Shown here: in pieces, positions 24,715 to 37,086 of the stretch
Layout: the number at the start of each line of letters is the position of its first letter
Numbering within the stretch: position 1 is the stretch's first letter
Position numbers and translations under genes: made by a program
Notes under the pieces: model-generated
Databases searched by the model: none
The model's input: only the letters and a program-made list of their open reading frames with translations
What the model was told of the DNA's origin: nothing
Assembly (NCBI GenBank): GCA_016110215.1
Contig: JADWQD010000018.1
Location: 744,001-808,000, forward strand
DNA: 64,000 nt
DNA from: Capronia americana
Taxonomy: Eukaryota; Ascomycota; Eurotiomycetes; Chaetothyriales; Herpotrichiellaceae
Reading direction: 5' to 3'

Positions 24715-27700
24715 ATGGGCCGAAAGCTCTTTCTCAGCCATCTGGCGGACGCCGGTCGGCTGAGTAACGAGCGATTCCATAGCGTCCGCAGTCCAGATGA
24801 GGGCGTTGTGATCTTCACCTACGTCTACCCAACAAGTCCCTTCCACAGAGTCAACATTCAAGCTTGCGCCACCGATTTGGGGGAGTACCCGGACGGTAAC
24901 TCATTCATGCTTTGCACTGAAGATGAATCTCCCGACCCTATCGTACCGACGATACTGCAGAGACTTACCGAAGGCGCGAATGGCAAGTCCCTCGTCAGCC
25001 TCTTGACCGAAGTTTCGGAAAGCCTCACGTTAGCTATCTCCGCAGGATCTTTGTTGGACTACAAACCAGAAGAGGAGGTACATGATGCCGACGACTTCGA
25101 TTTCGAATTCGAGAATGACTCCGACAATGAGTTCTTCGGCTGCGTTGAAAGCAAACCCTCCAGTAGTACGCATGCCGATGACATGGTTCTGGACTCTGGC
25201 ATTTGGGGTGAGATTGACACGGAAAAGATGGCAAAACTACGTGCAGACCTCAGAGCACTCAAAACAGCAGGTTTTCGCGTTGGAGTATTCGGAAATCCTA
25301 CAACTTGTGGTATCTTATGTGTTTCGATTCGAATATCCAAGCTCGGCCTATCAGAAGAAGCTCTCGAAGCATGGAGTATTCCGCGAAAACACTACCTGTC
25401 GCTGCTGATTCGATACTCTCGAGGTTATCGCGAGGCAACGAGAGTCGCGGATGACAAAGACCTGACGAGCTCGGTACAGATGCGTGTGGGACTTTGCAAA
25501 CATTACAAGCCTTCCTCGCGCCACGCCCTCGGCGTTTTCCAGGGTGCCAACGCAGACAGTGCTACTTCGAAAGAGCAGCCCGATGGCACAACCGCGGATG
25601 ATCATCCCTTCGAGCCATTGTTCGTCGGCAAAGCACTAAACCAGTTCCTGGAAGAACGTCTATTCAAGATCATCTATGCTCGACACTTGTACCGCCTGAC
25701 CTGGCTTGGAGCAGAGAGATTTATCGCAGAGAGACAAGGATCTGCATCTGGCGACAAGGCTTTCGACCTGACGTCGTATTACTGCGACGATACTGCTTGT
25801 GCTCCAAATCTGCCATCGATTGTCCTTTCCGACCAATTGAGTCAGGTACCGCTCTCTCAGGCTTCCTTACCGCTGATCATTATGCAGTGTGTCCTCAGAC
25901 ACGTTGTTAGATGCACAGAGTTTTGCCTTGTGTGCCATTGCCGAGTGGATGACTCCTTCGAAGCTTTGAAACCATATGTCTGCCTCAAACCTCTCTGCCT
26001 GTTTCAATATCTGGCGCTTGGGTTCGGCCCGAGCTTGGAGTGGGAGATCCTAACCCAACCTTACGTGGTTGATCTCTTGGTTAGTTTCTGCTATGCCGCC
26101 GCATCCAATGGCCGACTCAACGATTTCCCGGTTGGCATGAACTTACTTGTTCCTGTTATTGAACAATATCAAACTGTCCGCCCTGGGATACTGTCGTACC
26201 GCGGATACGCTCGACAACAAATTGAGACCCCGCCTACAGCCGCGACACCAGATCCGTCTTTCACCGGCACCTGGGACACGAGCACAATGTGTCTGACGGT
26301 CGAAGAGTCAGTGACTTTCACTGTGAAGAAGACAGACGAAGAGATGAAGATTGGTGCAGCACAAAAGGCCACTTTAAAGAAGGTCAAGGCTGGAGATTGG
26401 ATCGCGCTGAATCTGGCAGCGAATGCCGTTATCGCGCATTGCCGGATCAAGAGCGTCGATCTCCCTCAGATTTCGCTTCACCAACCCATTCTCGTGCCCT
26501 TCAAAGATTCTGCGATAGACGCTGAGACGGATGCTCCTATCCATCTCAAGAACTCTCATTACAAAGTGCGGTGCTACTTATACGACAAAAACTTCGACGA
26601 TATCTCGAAGACCTGCCAACAGAGCGCGATCTTGGCTTTGCTCGATACTCTGCCAGGCGTGATCGACATGCGGAAGTATTTGGAACTCCAGGGTCGGACT
26701 CAGGAGCACAGCCTAAAGGCATGGACAGACAGAATATCAGACTCGGCGCTCAATCTTCTCCGCTGGATTGTCGCATCGAATAGATCCTGCATATTGCAAG
26801 TTGATGAGATTACCGAAGAGGAAAGCTCTAAGATTCCTGGAAGACCTGCAGACCGGGTAGGTGGAATGGACGTATGGATGCAATTCCGCTTTGCTCAAGG
26901 TGCTCCGGATAAAGAGAAACGCTTCAATGTGTGCGTGAAGGAGCAGGCAGAGGAGACAGATTCTGAATATCCAACACTTTTTGCATGGCATGGAAGCCGC
27001 ATTGCAAACTGGCATTCCATCATTCGACAAGGCCTCCATTATGATGAGGTCATCAATGGTAGGGCCTTCGGAAACGGTATTTACATGAGCAATGCCGCAA
27101 TGACAAGTTTGACATACAGCCAGCATTTCGGTGGCGCTGGGTGGGCAGGGTGGAAGCCGTCTGCGTTGAAAATCACCAATGTCTTGTCTCTGCAGGAGGT
27201 GGTGAACAACACGGAGAAATTCGTATCGAACCGCCCCCACTACGTGGTTGCCAATATCGACTGGGTGCAGACACGATACCTCTTCATCAAGACCAAAAAT
27301 GTGCCAACTATTGCACACGAGTCAGTGCGTACAGAGTACAAGCAGGATCCGGCCCGGTTGGTCTACAATGAACTTAGTTCGGCCATCTCGATCCCCATAA
27401 CGGCCATTTCCAAGACTCGCAGACCTGACAGTGGTAAATTGTCGCCGCCAAGTCCCCCAAAGAAGCGACCGAAGACGGTCCACGACACCGATCAAGCTAT
27501 CGCAGACCCCGGTGAGGACGACGCCGAGAGTGTCCCCTCTGATGCAGAAGATCTGTCAGTTTTCCAAGCACCAAACGGAAGATACAGCCCTACCTTGCGC
27601 GCGTCTCCAGCAGGCCCCGCGGCAATGGTCGTTGATAACAAGAATGAACACGCAGAACCACCAGCGGAGACGGACTTTGTGCCTGGCAAACTAGACTTGC

Positions 27701-28293
27701 AGGGTATCAAGTTCATGGAGGAACCAAAGGATGCTACTCCAACCGCAACCAAAGCACTCATGCGCCTGCTCAAAGACGCCCTGAATACCCAGCAACATAC
27801 GGCGCCAGCAACTCTTGGATGGTATATTGACCGTGACCTCATCAGCAATATGTACCAATGGATTGTGGAGCTGCATAGCTTTCCGGGAGATCTCAGTCTG
27901 GCACAGGACATGAAAACTGCAGGTTTGACGTCTATTGTCATGGAGATACGATTCACAAGCCAATATCCTTTCAGTCCACCATTCATTCGAGTAGTCAGGC
28001 CTCGATTTCTTCCTTTTTCTCGAGGCGGCGGTGGAAATGTGACAGAAGGAGGTGCCATGTGTATGGAAGTATTGACCAACAATGGGTGGAGTGCCAGTCT
28101 TACCATTGAGAGTCTTTTGCTTCAGGTTCGGCTCGTTCTGATGGATACGGAACGTCCAGCTAGGCTGGCTGCTCCATCTCGACATGGCGGTCAGAGCACC
28201 TACGGCATTGGCGAGGCTATTGCTGCGTACGTTCGTGCGTGTCACGCGCATGGTTGGCAGGTTCCAGCTGGCTTCAACACCATTCAGCAGTGA
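24715..28293 (+). CDS. PARP catalytic domain fused to a ubiquitin-conjugating (UBC/E2) domain
   Basis: Single exon, 1192 residues from the ATG at 24715 (MGRKLFLSHLADAG); the frame extends 25 codons upstream to another Met at 24640. Acidic region near residue 130, a helical central part, then a PARP ADP-ribosyltransferase fold: His in FAWHGSRIANWH (about residue 759) and Tyr in FGNGIYMSN. Where PARP1 has the catalytic Glu, this protein reads PHYVVANID, i.e. apparently His, implying mono-ADP-ribosylation. A disordered basic linker KKRPKT leads to a C-terminal E2 fold of UBE2Q type: YPFSPPFIRVV and the active-site Cys in GGAMCMEVLTNNGW (Cys about 1116). Fungal PARPs with a UBC domain form a described clade; substrates and function are little known. 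Confidence 0.88.
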   Translation: MGRKLFLSHLADAGRLSNERFHSVRSPDEGVVIFTYVYPTSPFHRVNIQACATDLGEYPDGNSFMLCTEDESPDPIVPTILQRLTEGANGKSLVSLLTEVSESLTLAISAGSLLDYKPEEEVHDADDFDFEFENDSDNEFFGCVESKPSSSTHADDMVLDSGIWGEIDTEKMAKLRADLRALKTAGFRVGVFGNPTTCGILCVSIRISKLGLSEEALEAWSIPRKHYLSLLIRYSRGYREATRVADDKDLTSSVQMRVGLCKHYKPSSRHALGVFQGANADSATSKEQPDGTTADDHPFEPLFVGKALNQFLEERLFKIIYARHLYRLTWLGAERFIAERQGSASGDKAFDLTSYYCDDTACAPNLPSIVLSDQLSQVPLSQASLPLIIMQCVLRHVVRCTEFCLVCHCRVDDSFEALKPYVCLKPLCLFQYLALGFGPSLEWEILTQPYVVDLLVSFCYAAASNGRLNDFPVGMNLLVPVIEQYQTVRPGILSYRGYARQQIETPPTAATPDPSFTGTWDTSTMCLTVEESVTFTVKKTDEEMKIGAAQKATLKKVKAGDWIALNLAANAVIAHCRIKSVDLPQISLHQPILVPFKDSAIDAETDAPIHLKNSHYKVRCYLYDKNFDDISKTCQQSAILALLDTLPGVIDMRKYLELQGRTQEHSLKAWTDRISDSALNLLRWIVASNRSCILQVDEITEEESSKIPGRPADRVGGMDVWMQFRFAQGAPDKEKRFNVCVKEQAEETDSEYPTLFAWHGSRIANWHSIIRQGLHYDEVINGRAFGNGIYMSNAAMTSLTYSQHFGGAGWAGWKPSALKITNVLSLQEVVNNTEKFVSNRPHYVVANIDWVQTRYLFIKTKNVPTIAHESVRTEYKQDPARLVYNELSSAISIPITAISKTRRPDSGKLSPPSPPKKRPKTVHDTDQAIADPGEDDAESVPSDAEDLSVFQAPNGRYSPTLRASPAGPAAMVVDNKNEHAEPPAETDFVPGKLDLQGIKFMEEPKDATPTATKALMRLLKDALNTQQHTAPATLGWYIDRDLISNMYQWIVELHSFPGDLSLAQDMKTAGLTSIVMEIRFTSQYPFSPPFIRVVRPRFLPFSRGGGGNVTEGGAMCMEVLTNNGWSASLTIESLLLQVRLVLMDTERPARLAAPSRHGGQSTYGIGEAIAAYVRACHAHGWQVPAGFNTIQQ

Positions 28294-30397
28294 AGGACGG
28301 AATGAAGCCCGGAGTGAAGGACGCGACGAACGCAAGTTTGCATGCGATCCGCTTAATGAGGGATGCTTCGAGAAGAATTTTTCTCGACTGATGCAAGGTA
28401 AAATAGCATAGTATTACGAGGTTGGTATCCAGCTTTGCCTGGAATAAAGCATGGCATCGCGTCTCGGAGCACAAACAAGGGAACAAGCTGGGATAGCACA
28501 GAACAGCTGGTATTGAAAGCGAGATACTGATGAGCAGTGAAGTCAGGGAGCTGGGCAGGCCTACCATTGGCACGAGTTGGGGGGACAGAATTGTTGAGGG
28601 CTCGAGTTCTCCCACTCATTCTGGACGCACACACAGTGCGGTTGTACGTAGCCGTTCAATGTTGAAAGCGATGGGGATGGGGAGGAGGCGGGACGAAGCA
28701 GTCAACCCGATCTGAGAATAATTGACATGTGCATTATTCCTGGTCTTCACATGCTAGCGCTGGGATGTGCGAGACACATGCAGTTCCAACTTTGCCTTCT
28801 CGCCACAGGAGTCTCCATACTGACGCATCTACATACCAGGATCGTTTGGGTTTTAGTCAACAGAATTGGGTCGTCGGGGCGCGCAATCCGTTGCAGCAGT
28901 GGGACTCCGTCTCGGCTTCGTGATTGGTATCAGCAATTGAATGTCCCCTTCATGGCAAACTTTTGGCAGGCTACTACGAATCTTGAGTCTTCTTCCGTCG
29001 GCTGGGCACGTTCCGCTCGGATGGAGATTGAACTGAGGCCGGCCGCAGCTATGCCAGGCAGTTGATTGCTCACTTGGTATATGTGCGTCAACTTTAACTT
29101 GGCGAAGTCCTTGGTGCAGATCGATCTAAAAAGCTTCGGGGCGTGAGCTCGCTCCATGCACGGCCGTTTGGGACGTGCAAATGTCGACAAATGTCACATG
29201 TGAAAAGCATATGCGACACCATGCACCACTGCTCCCATTCGGTAGTGAAGCGCGAATCTGCGCCCTCACCTCAACACATCTGTGGCACAGGGTGGAGAGC
29301 AGTGACAATTTCTGTCATCGAGATAAGGCCATCAATAACATGCTTACCCCACGATAGAGGATCCTGTTGCATGCTGCGTCAGACAATAAGTCTGGAGACG
29401 GGTGGGTGACGAGTCAAGGGTGCGTATGCAGCTGCAGCAGCAGTAAGGTTCTCGTGAGAGTCTTGGAACAACGTCTCCCCCATCCCAATGTCCAAGTGCT
29501 GCTCATAATGCAGTTGTCTGATAACTATGAAACAAGCATTTACATCGCAATAGCCGCAAAGTGTGACACCACACAGCATGGCCATGGCGTGCGGATCAGG
29601 AGAGAGCGCTGGCGTATACATTGACGGCTACCGGGCACCCGAACTCGGATGCAGAAGGTGGTGTGAAGGCCGTATTCAAGACGTGGCGAAGTGTGGCACT
29701 GCGCCTGTCTCATTGCCGGGATTGGTCTACTGTGTATACCTCGTAGGCAGCTGGCAAGCCGGACAAGTATGCCGCAGCAGGCTCTCAGGTTCAGTACGAG
29801 GTAGACAAAGGAGCACGAGTGACAGCAACTGCTCGGTGGCCTGTGCACACTAGTATAGCTTGCAGGTTGAGCGACAGGGGGGACTCGGCTGTAGATTTTC
29901 ACATGCCAGTCTTGGCCCGGGGCAAAGACCATGCCTGCGGCCGCGGGACGACGACCAACAAATCACATGGAAGAATCTGAAGCATGAAATCATCCTGCCA
30001 TGTTCTGAACGGGTTGGCGCTGGTGCCGAGGAGGGAGGTGCGAAGGCTGCAGAAGCTCAACAAGTTGCAAGGGCATCAGTCACCATATTATCGCTCTGAC
30101 TCCTGCCCTCCCGTCTTTCCCATCTGCACTTCAAAGCGTTTCTTGCAATCGCAATACAAGGATCCCGTTGCAAAGACTTCCGTATTGAACTCAAACCTTG
30201 TGAGTACCCATATCCCACCGTCCCCGATGCCACTTTACATTCCTGCCAGAGGTGTCCCGAGCACCGCACGGTTTTCTGCCCTCAACTTTTTGTTCCCATT
30301 TCAACTTGCACTGGACTCTGCTCTCCAGCAAGGCACAGCACTCGAGGAAGAACGCTGACCATCTTAAGTCGCAGCAACCAACCAACTATCAGTCGCA
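28294..30397. other. Gene-poor region between PARP-UBC and Cap20-like genes
   Basis: 2.1 kb. Only short open frames without recognisable homology. The last few hundred bases, with C/T-rich stretches before 30398, are the likely promoter and leader of the Cap20-like gene. Confidence 0.4.
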
Positions 30398-31005
30398 ATG
30401 GGCGAAGCTACCGTCAATGGCGATGTCCCTCACTCAGCAGTCCTCTCGGTAAGTGGCCACCTCACCTCGTCGTTGCAGCATTCAGCATAGCAGCTGTCGA
30501 CAAGTGTACTAATTCCCGGGCCTTATAGCACATCCAATCCTATCCTCTCGTCTCAGATTCCATCAAGACTATCCAGCAGAATCCCTACGGTGCCAAATCG
30601 ATTGAGCTGACCAACGCCGGCTACGCCAAATTTGTCAAACCCACCCTACCCTACTTTGAGGCTCCTGCGTCTTATGCGAAGCCGTACGTGGCCAAGGCCG
30701 ACGAGCTCGGCGACAAGTTCCTGACCAAATTCGACGAGAAAGTGCCGATTGTCAAGTCGGAGACAAAGGAGATTCAAAACACAATCGTTGGCTATGTCAA
30801 CTGGCCTCTTGAGACTGCCAACACCACGAAGGACTGGGCATTCAACACATATAAGGATGAATACAAGAAGTGCGGCGAAGGGTATGTCGCTGGTGGCAAA
30901 GCTGTCATCACCACATCTCTGGTCCTGAGCTCCGACGTCCTCAAATGGATCAGCTCCTTCCTCCAGGGCAAGAAGGAACAAGCGAAGGAGATTGCCAGCA
31001 AGTAA
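30398..31005 (+). CDS. CAP20: Cap20/perilipin-like lipid-droplet protein
   Basis: Exons are 30398-30448 and 30529-31005 (80-bp intron with an acceptor TTATAG), 175 residues, close to Colletotrichum Cap20 (about 183). Cap20 and Metarhizium MPL1 are perilipin homologues that coat lipid droplets and, in plant and insect pathogens, help build appressorial turgor; the gene is also common in non-pathogens. Sequence evidence: short polar lead MGEATVNGDVPHSAVLS, then SYPLVSDSIKTIQQNPYGAK, SIELTNAGYAKFVKPTLPYF, YVAKADELGDKFLTKFDEK and VPIVKSETKEI, the conserved block order of the family, and a C-terminal amphipathic helix. A role in virulence cannot be inferred from this sequence. Confidence 0.88.
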
Positions 31006-34000
31006 ATGCCGCACCGCCCATCTCACGCAACCTCACTTTCCTCAAGCGGCCGAATACCGAAGCCCAAGCTTCGACATTTGTACAACTCAAATTGGTACCG
31101 GCATTTGATACCCTGATGACCTTCAGAACGATCTACGACTACTGCTCCCTTAGCTTGCCGCTGGTCCGTGACCCAGGCAAGAAGACCAACAATGGCATAC
31201 TGCTCTTCCTCCAAACTCCTCTTCCATCAGCTCCCGAGTCGACGCCACAAGAACACGTCAGCCTCCTCGAAGGATGCAAGCAAGCAAGCAGACTACTGCG
31301 GCTTTTGGGGGGACATGTCCTGGCGCGGGGTCTCCTCAATTCTTCCGCGATAGAGTACACTTAATCTGCCTTTGAACGTGCATAGAATTGGTAGCTTCAG
31401 TTGAATGCAAGGACTTTTAGCTACTTCCCGCAAACGTCATTCTCACCAAGTAATGGAAGGCGCAATCTCCTAGAAAATCAAACCTTGGTTGAAACCCAAA
31501 GGGTGGGATGTGCTGTGTGCATCCGATAACATGTGAAATTTCCTGCGTGGCTGCTTATCGTTGGCAACTCGTAGATTGTCACATGCTCTAATGTCGTCTG
31601 TGGCGCTGACCGAGCTGTTGCATTTCCCGGCAGAGTAATAACATCTTTTGCAGATCGTTACAGAGGGCACACTGCGACATTTATGTGTCGCCTGCTCGAG
31701 CTGTCCCAACAGTAGTTTTGGGAACTGGTCACCCATCGCACTCGGGCCTCCAAACTCGACGACTGGACCTCCCCGGATATCGTTCCCGCCGTCTGCAGGA
31801 TTGGGTCGGGCCTGCTGCTTGTCAAAGCTAGCCCGGCACTCCGGCTTCCGAAGCAGGGAAGCGGGACGACGAAAGTTGGCGCCGCGCGACAAGAGAAAGT
31901 ACTAGGACGAGTAGACGCGGCAAGTTGCATTCTATTCTTAATCTCCTCCCTTGGGGACAGACAAGACGACGCAATCAACTTCTCAAGTACTCGAACTCTG
32001 TATCGCGGTCCAAAGCCTTTGCATCGCCCCGTGTGTGGCATCCCCGCGCGGAGTATTTCTGCAAGAGCATTGACATCCCGGCTTGTCGGCTTCTTCAAAG
32101 GACACGCACGCACCTAGGACGATGCACTGTCGGCGCTGATCTAATTACGAAGTCCTACGAGTAAGTATGTACTCGTGGTACTGTAGCATGTAAGGAGGTG
32201 TGGGAGGGTGGTGTCTGACCACAACGCACACACACTCTCTCTCCCACACATGCACTCTTTCCGCGTGTACATGTACATGTACTACTGCTCGTATCCCCTC
32301 CCTGCCTTGCATGCTTGCTTGGAATGGCCCGCGCTGACTACGGAGCGATTTCTAATCTCCTGTCGCGGATACTACGACTGGTCGAGCTGGTGTCTTGAAT
32401 ACGTCGAATGAAACTCACAGTTCCATAGCACCAAACTTAAACCCAGTTTTTGAACGGCCGCACTCCCCTTGTTGGCTGCCGGGAAACGGATGACCTGTTC
32501 GGCTGATCTTCTAAGTACTAGGTAAATACTAGTAACATAAGATGTTATCTCTTATGCATGGACCATATTGGTTGTATGCGGGTAGAGCAGTGGGGGACTA
32601 CTCGGTATAAAGCGTGTTTTCCATCAGACGAATTCAAGGGTACGAGTACATAGGATAGAATCAGTGAGTATTACAGTACTACGGTGCTACGGTACTGCTA
32701 CGGTACTACTCCGTACGTGTGCAATTACAGTGGCAGCCGCGGTAGAGCATAGAGCACAGAGCCCGTGGACTGTCATGTTTGGCATTGGCATTGGCGATAC
32801 TCTTCGTGAGGAGTACGGGTTTGGAATGTTCAGACAGAGTCATCGTATGGGAATGCGACAGAGGGGCAATCAATTTCGGACGAACTTCACCTTGCCTTCA
32901 TTCTGCAAAAGGACCGCGTCTTGTCCCACTTCATCTATAATTAAGGCATATCATCCAGATTCCACGAATACCTCAATCTCGACGCTTCAGAAAAGCCCCG
33001 CGTCTTTTTCCCTTCAACTCCAAGTATACGAACATTCTCTTCGATTAGACATCCCATCCAGGTTGCATGATACCTCACTCCAGACCCCCTCACACTAATA
33101 GGCCCAATGGTGAGAATACTACCAGGCCCATTGGTGAGAAAGACGGAAGGAGACGGTCATAGGACCAGCCTTTGACGGACATGTCAATTCTCAATTCTGC
33201 CTCGACCCTGAAACTGCCAGCACAACCCACCAGCGTTCAGCCTTGCTCTTACCGGTTCCTATGAATTAGAGATTCCATCGCCAGTACCCACATATGACTG
33301 ACTCCCTCTCGGAACTGATCACACTCAACGCACAACGCGAGATGACGTCAAACTGATGCGCTCCACCTGGGGGTCAAACCCGCACTTACATGAAAGATGT
33401 CCACAAAATGACGGGTCGGCGGGAGAACGCGTGAGAGGCCATCGACAAGATATGTGGACCAACCTCGCAACTGGCACGAGGCTGTCGCTTTCGCCACTAT
33501 CGAAGAAGCAATAGCCAAGTCCATGAAATCTCTTGTCGATATGCTTATTTCGAGGGAATTCTCTAGCGAGATAAAGGGTTGAAAGAGGAAACTACGCCTG
33601 GTGGTCGAGCTGAACTGAGTATGATCAGCAAGTGTTTGAGAAGCTTGTCGACAAACTCAAGAACAGAGTGAATGCCAGATCTGAGATGGAACCGACAATC
33701 TGGGTGGCAAGTACGAAGAGCCTTCGTCTATCGAAGACCTCCGGGGGTGACTGGCACAAACCAGGGCTGCATGCTTATCTGGTCAATGTTCACCTGATTT
33801 GGTAGGCCACACGTGGCGTGGTTCTCGATGGCGATAGTGCAGCTGACTGGATTTGGACACGACTGCGATAAGCCCAGGATCATGGAATCTGTGTCGCGAT
33901 CAATGTCGAAGAGACTTGAAGCACCACCCACCATATGCCAAAGCGTCCGGCTGACAGCGACAAATCCGACGTCGCGGAAGAACCCTCACCCACAAGAGAT

Positions 34001-34982
34001 CGAGGGCTACTCGTGATATATGGGCTGAACGTGCGGCTGTTGTGTCTGGAGTACTGTGATCTTGTACTCTCGGGTAATAGCCTCTTCCTCCATGGCACGA
34101 GTAGTTAGGGTTGTATCGCATGAGAAGGAACAGACGCTCGCAGCGATCGAAGCGGTGCGGAGGATATTTCTGCCACCTCCCAACGGCCTGTTCCCCCGCT
34201 CCTTCTGAAAAGCCCTCACACGCTTAGGCCTTCCATTTGTGCTACAAGTTCTTCTGCACCTTGTCGCACCACAGTTGAATTGCCTGTTTGTGCGACCATC
34301 TGTTGCTTGGCTTGCTGTCGCCTTTAGACGAATCTGGCAAGCTTGCTGGGCGCAAAGATAAGCTTGCACAAGGTTGCAGCTCATACCATAGTATAGAGGT
34401 TTGACGCGCGTATCACCCTTCGACCTCGACGATGAAGCACATCTGCCCCCGTCTCCAACCCCGACTCAGGACAATCTACATCGATCGAGCTATGAGCTTG
34501 ACATCATCTTCCTATTTCACGGTCCGTCGCCAATCGCCTTAGACATCCTGAAAGTCTTCAACGATCTGCAGAGTACATCAAGCGTGTCAGCTGGAGGAAG
34601 TCGGGGGGAAGACTGTTATCACCCGCACCTAGCTGGTGCCTTATCGCCCTGCCGCACGCCGAAGCTTCGCTAAAGGTCGAGCCAGTGTCGATCTGAACTC
34701 TCATTCGGTCATGATCTCAAAACCCTGTCCTTTCTACCCAAAGATATATCTTGTTTGGGTCTTATCAAAAGCTTGACGATCGGACAGTGGACCTTCGCCT
34801 CGGACATTCCCAACCATCGCGAAGGCACATCTTCCCCAGTATCGAGGTACCATGCTCAAGGTCCTGCATCATATCGCGTGAGATGCTAGCTACATGGCTG
34901 CTACCCTGTCACATATATCTCTGTGTTCCCACGTTGTCTGTCCCTTGACCTTCAAGCGATTCGTGTCGACTTTGGGAACACT
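31006..34982. other. 4-kb gene-poor stretch with possible decayed coding remnants
   Basis: No complete gene found. 31.0-32.7 kb is rich in short simple-sequence words (CA-, ACATGTAC- and TACGG-type). 32.66-32.72 kb carries interrupted TACGG/TACTCCGTA words. Near 33101-33141 the sequences GGCCCAATGGTGAGAA and GGCCCATTGGTGAGAA repeat 23 bp apart. Between about 33.4 and 34.7 kb several frames have codon use like real genes yet are cut by stops (for example the frame ending 34673, containing SYELDIIFLFHGPSPI, has no ATG start), so a degraded gene is possible. I could not name it. The last 250 bp are the NCS1 permease promoter. Confidence 0.35.
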
Positions 34983-37086
34983 ATGTCGAAGTACGTGACC
35001 AAGTACGTCCCCAGTGGGGCCACTATCAAGGCGAGGTCGACATCCATTAAGGCATGGGAGCTCGAGAAGGAAGGTGCGCAACTCCGGCCTCCAATGTAAC
35101 ACAGTGATGGCTAAGTGAGCTCATAGATTCTGCCCTTGCACCGAAGGATGTATGGTAAGTCACCACCCTCACATGGAGCACCCGAAAAGACTTGGAGGAC
35201 TAACTGAACATGCAGGACCAACGCAGATATGGACCCGGTCCCTCCAAAGTACCAGACATGGACCTTGTGGACCTGGATGGCATATTGGGCGACTGACACA
35301 ATCAACTTGGGTACCTGGGAAACTGCTTCGTCTGTGATCGCCGTCGGCCTCAATTGGCGAGACGCCATCCCAATCATGGTCGTCGGCACGTCCTGTGTTG
35401 CTGTGCCCATGGTCCTCAATGGTGCCATCGGTGCCAAACTGCATATACCCTTCTCGGTCATCGTCAGATCCAGCTTCGGTTACTACTTTGGTTACTTCTG
35501 TATCGTCTCTCGAGCTATCCTGGCCATGTTCTGGCTCGGTATTCAGGGCGCCAACGGCGCAGAGTGCATCACTATTATGCTGACCGCCATCTGGCCTTCT
35601 TACGCTCACATCAAGAACCAGCTCCCCAGTGACGCTGGCATTACCACCCAAGGCATGATCAGCTACTTCCTCTTCTGGATTATCCAGCTCCCGTTGCTGC
35701 TGATTCCCCCGACCAGGCTTCGCTATCTGTTCATGGTGAAGCTCGTTGCTGCTCCCGTGACTGCTCTTGCCACGCTTGGCTGGATTGTCCACAAGGCAGG
35801 CGGCGGCGGTGCAATCTTCTCCCTGCCTGAGACGGTTCATGGGAGTCAACGCGCCTGGCTCTGGCTGTCATGCATGTCCTCCGTGACAGGTTCATGGGCT
35901 ACCCTTGCATGTAATATCCCGGATTTTAGCCGATATGCAAAGACGTCACGTGGTCAGTACATTCAACTGCCTTTTCTGCCTGCGATTTTTACGATCTGCG
36001 GCGTTATGGGTATCGTCACGACGTCGGCCTCCAAAGTCGTCTATGGCGAGTTTTATTGGAACCCACTGAACATCCTCGAGCAGTGGCTGGGGAGCCATGG
36101 TGGTCGTGCTGCGGCCTTCTTCGCTGCGTTGTCATGGTGAGTATTTTCGAAACAAGAACCCTCAGGGTTTCCGGCACAAGGCGCATCTGACTAGGGACAG
36201 GTATATTGCGCAAGTCGGCACCAACATCACGGCTAACAGCATGTACGTTTTCTCGCAAGACCGGCATTGATTGTGAGTTTCTGAGGCTGACTTCTGTAGT
36301 TCCGCGGCGAACGATCTGACCGTTTTGTGCCCTAAATATATCAACATAAAGCGAGGTTGTGTCATCGCAGCCGTTGTCGGTGGTTGGGTGATTGTCCCCT
36401 GGAAAATCCTGAACTCTGCAACGACGTTCTTAGCCTTCATGGGCGGCTATGCAGTCTTTCTTGCTCCAATGGCCGGGATCATCGCTTCTGACTACTGGAT
36501 TGTTAAACGTCAACATGTGGACGTCCCCGCACTGTACGACCCTCGCGGCCGATACAGATACAACAAATCCGGCATCAACTGGCGCGCAATGCTGGCTTTC
36601 CTGCTCGCTGTGGGACCCTGCCTGCCGGGCTTGGCGTACAGCATCAACCCAGGTGGTACTCATATCACTAATGGTGCGAAGAACTTGTATACCTTCGACT
36701 GGCTGTACGGTTTCCTGACGTCCATCTTCGTCTACTCCGTGACCAGTTATATCTGGAAACCGACCAGCCAAATCGTCCCGCACACGGTTTATGGAATTCC
36801 TCAAACCCCTGACGATGAAGAGGCATACGAGGAGGCTTATGACGAGAAAGTTCTACGAAAGAACAGTCTTGTCGGCAATCCCAAGAGCTTCGCCAACGTA
36901 GGCGGAATCGACAATATGGGGAGCGCCCTCCATTTCCGGAAGTCTGTTGACGAGACCGCGAGGGAGAGTATCGAGGTCAGGCGGGCTAGCAGGGCCAGTC
37001 AAGGTGGCCAGGGGCCGCATCCATCTGGATATGTCCCGGAGCATCTGCAAGGTGTTGACCAGGAGGTGCTGAGGGAAAAGGTCTAG
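34983..37086 (+). CDS. NCS1-family nucleobase/allantoin-type permease (Fur/Dal4 type)
   Basis: Plasma-membrane proton symporter of the nucleobase-cation-symport-1 family (uracil, uridine, allantoin or related). Five exons: 34983-35073, 35127-35154, 35216-36136, 36201-36242, 36300-37086, total 622 residues; phases all close. The joins give WELEKEDSALAPKDVWTNAD and DMDPVPPKYQTWTLWTWMAY, the classic N-terminal Fur motif, then INLGTWETASSVIAVGLNW in TM1 and about twelve membrane segments. The C-terminal cytosolic tail from about residue 515 is long and polar with paired acidic residues (DDEEAYEEAYDEKVLRK). Exon 2 is only 28 bp, and exon 4 42 bp. Substrate cannot be decided by eye; loss-of-function or uptake data would be needed to choose between uracil, uridine and allantoin. 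Confidence 0.92.
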
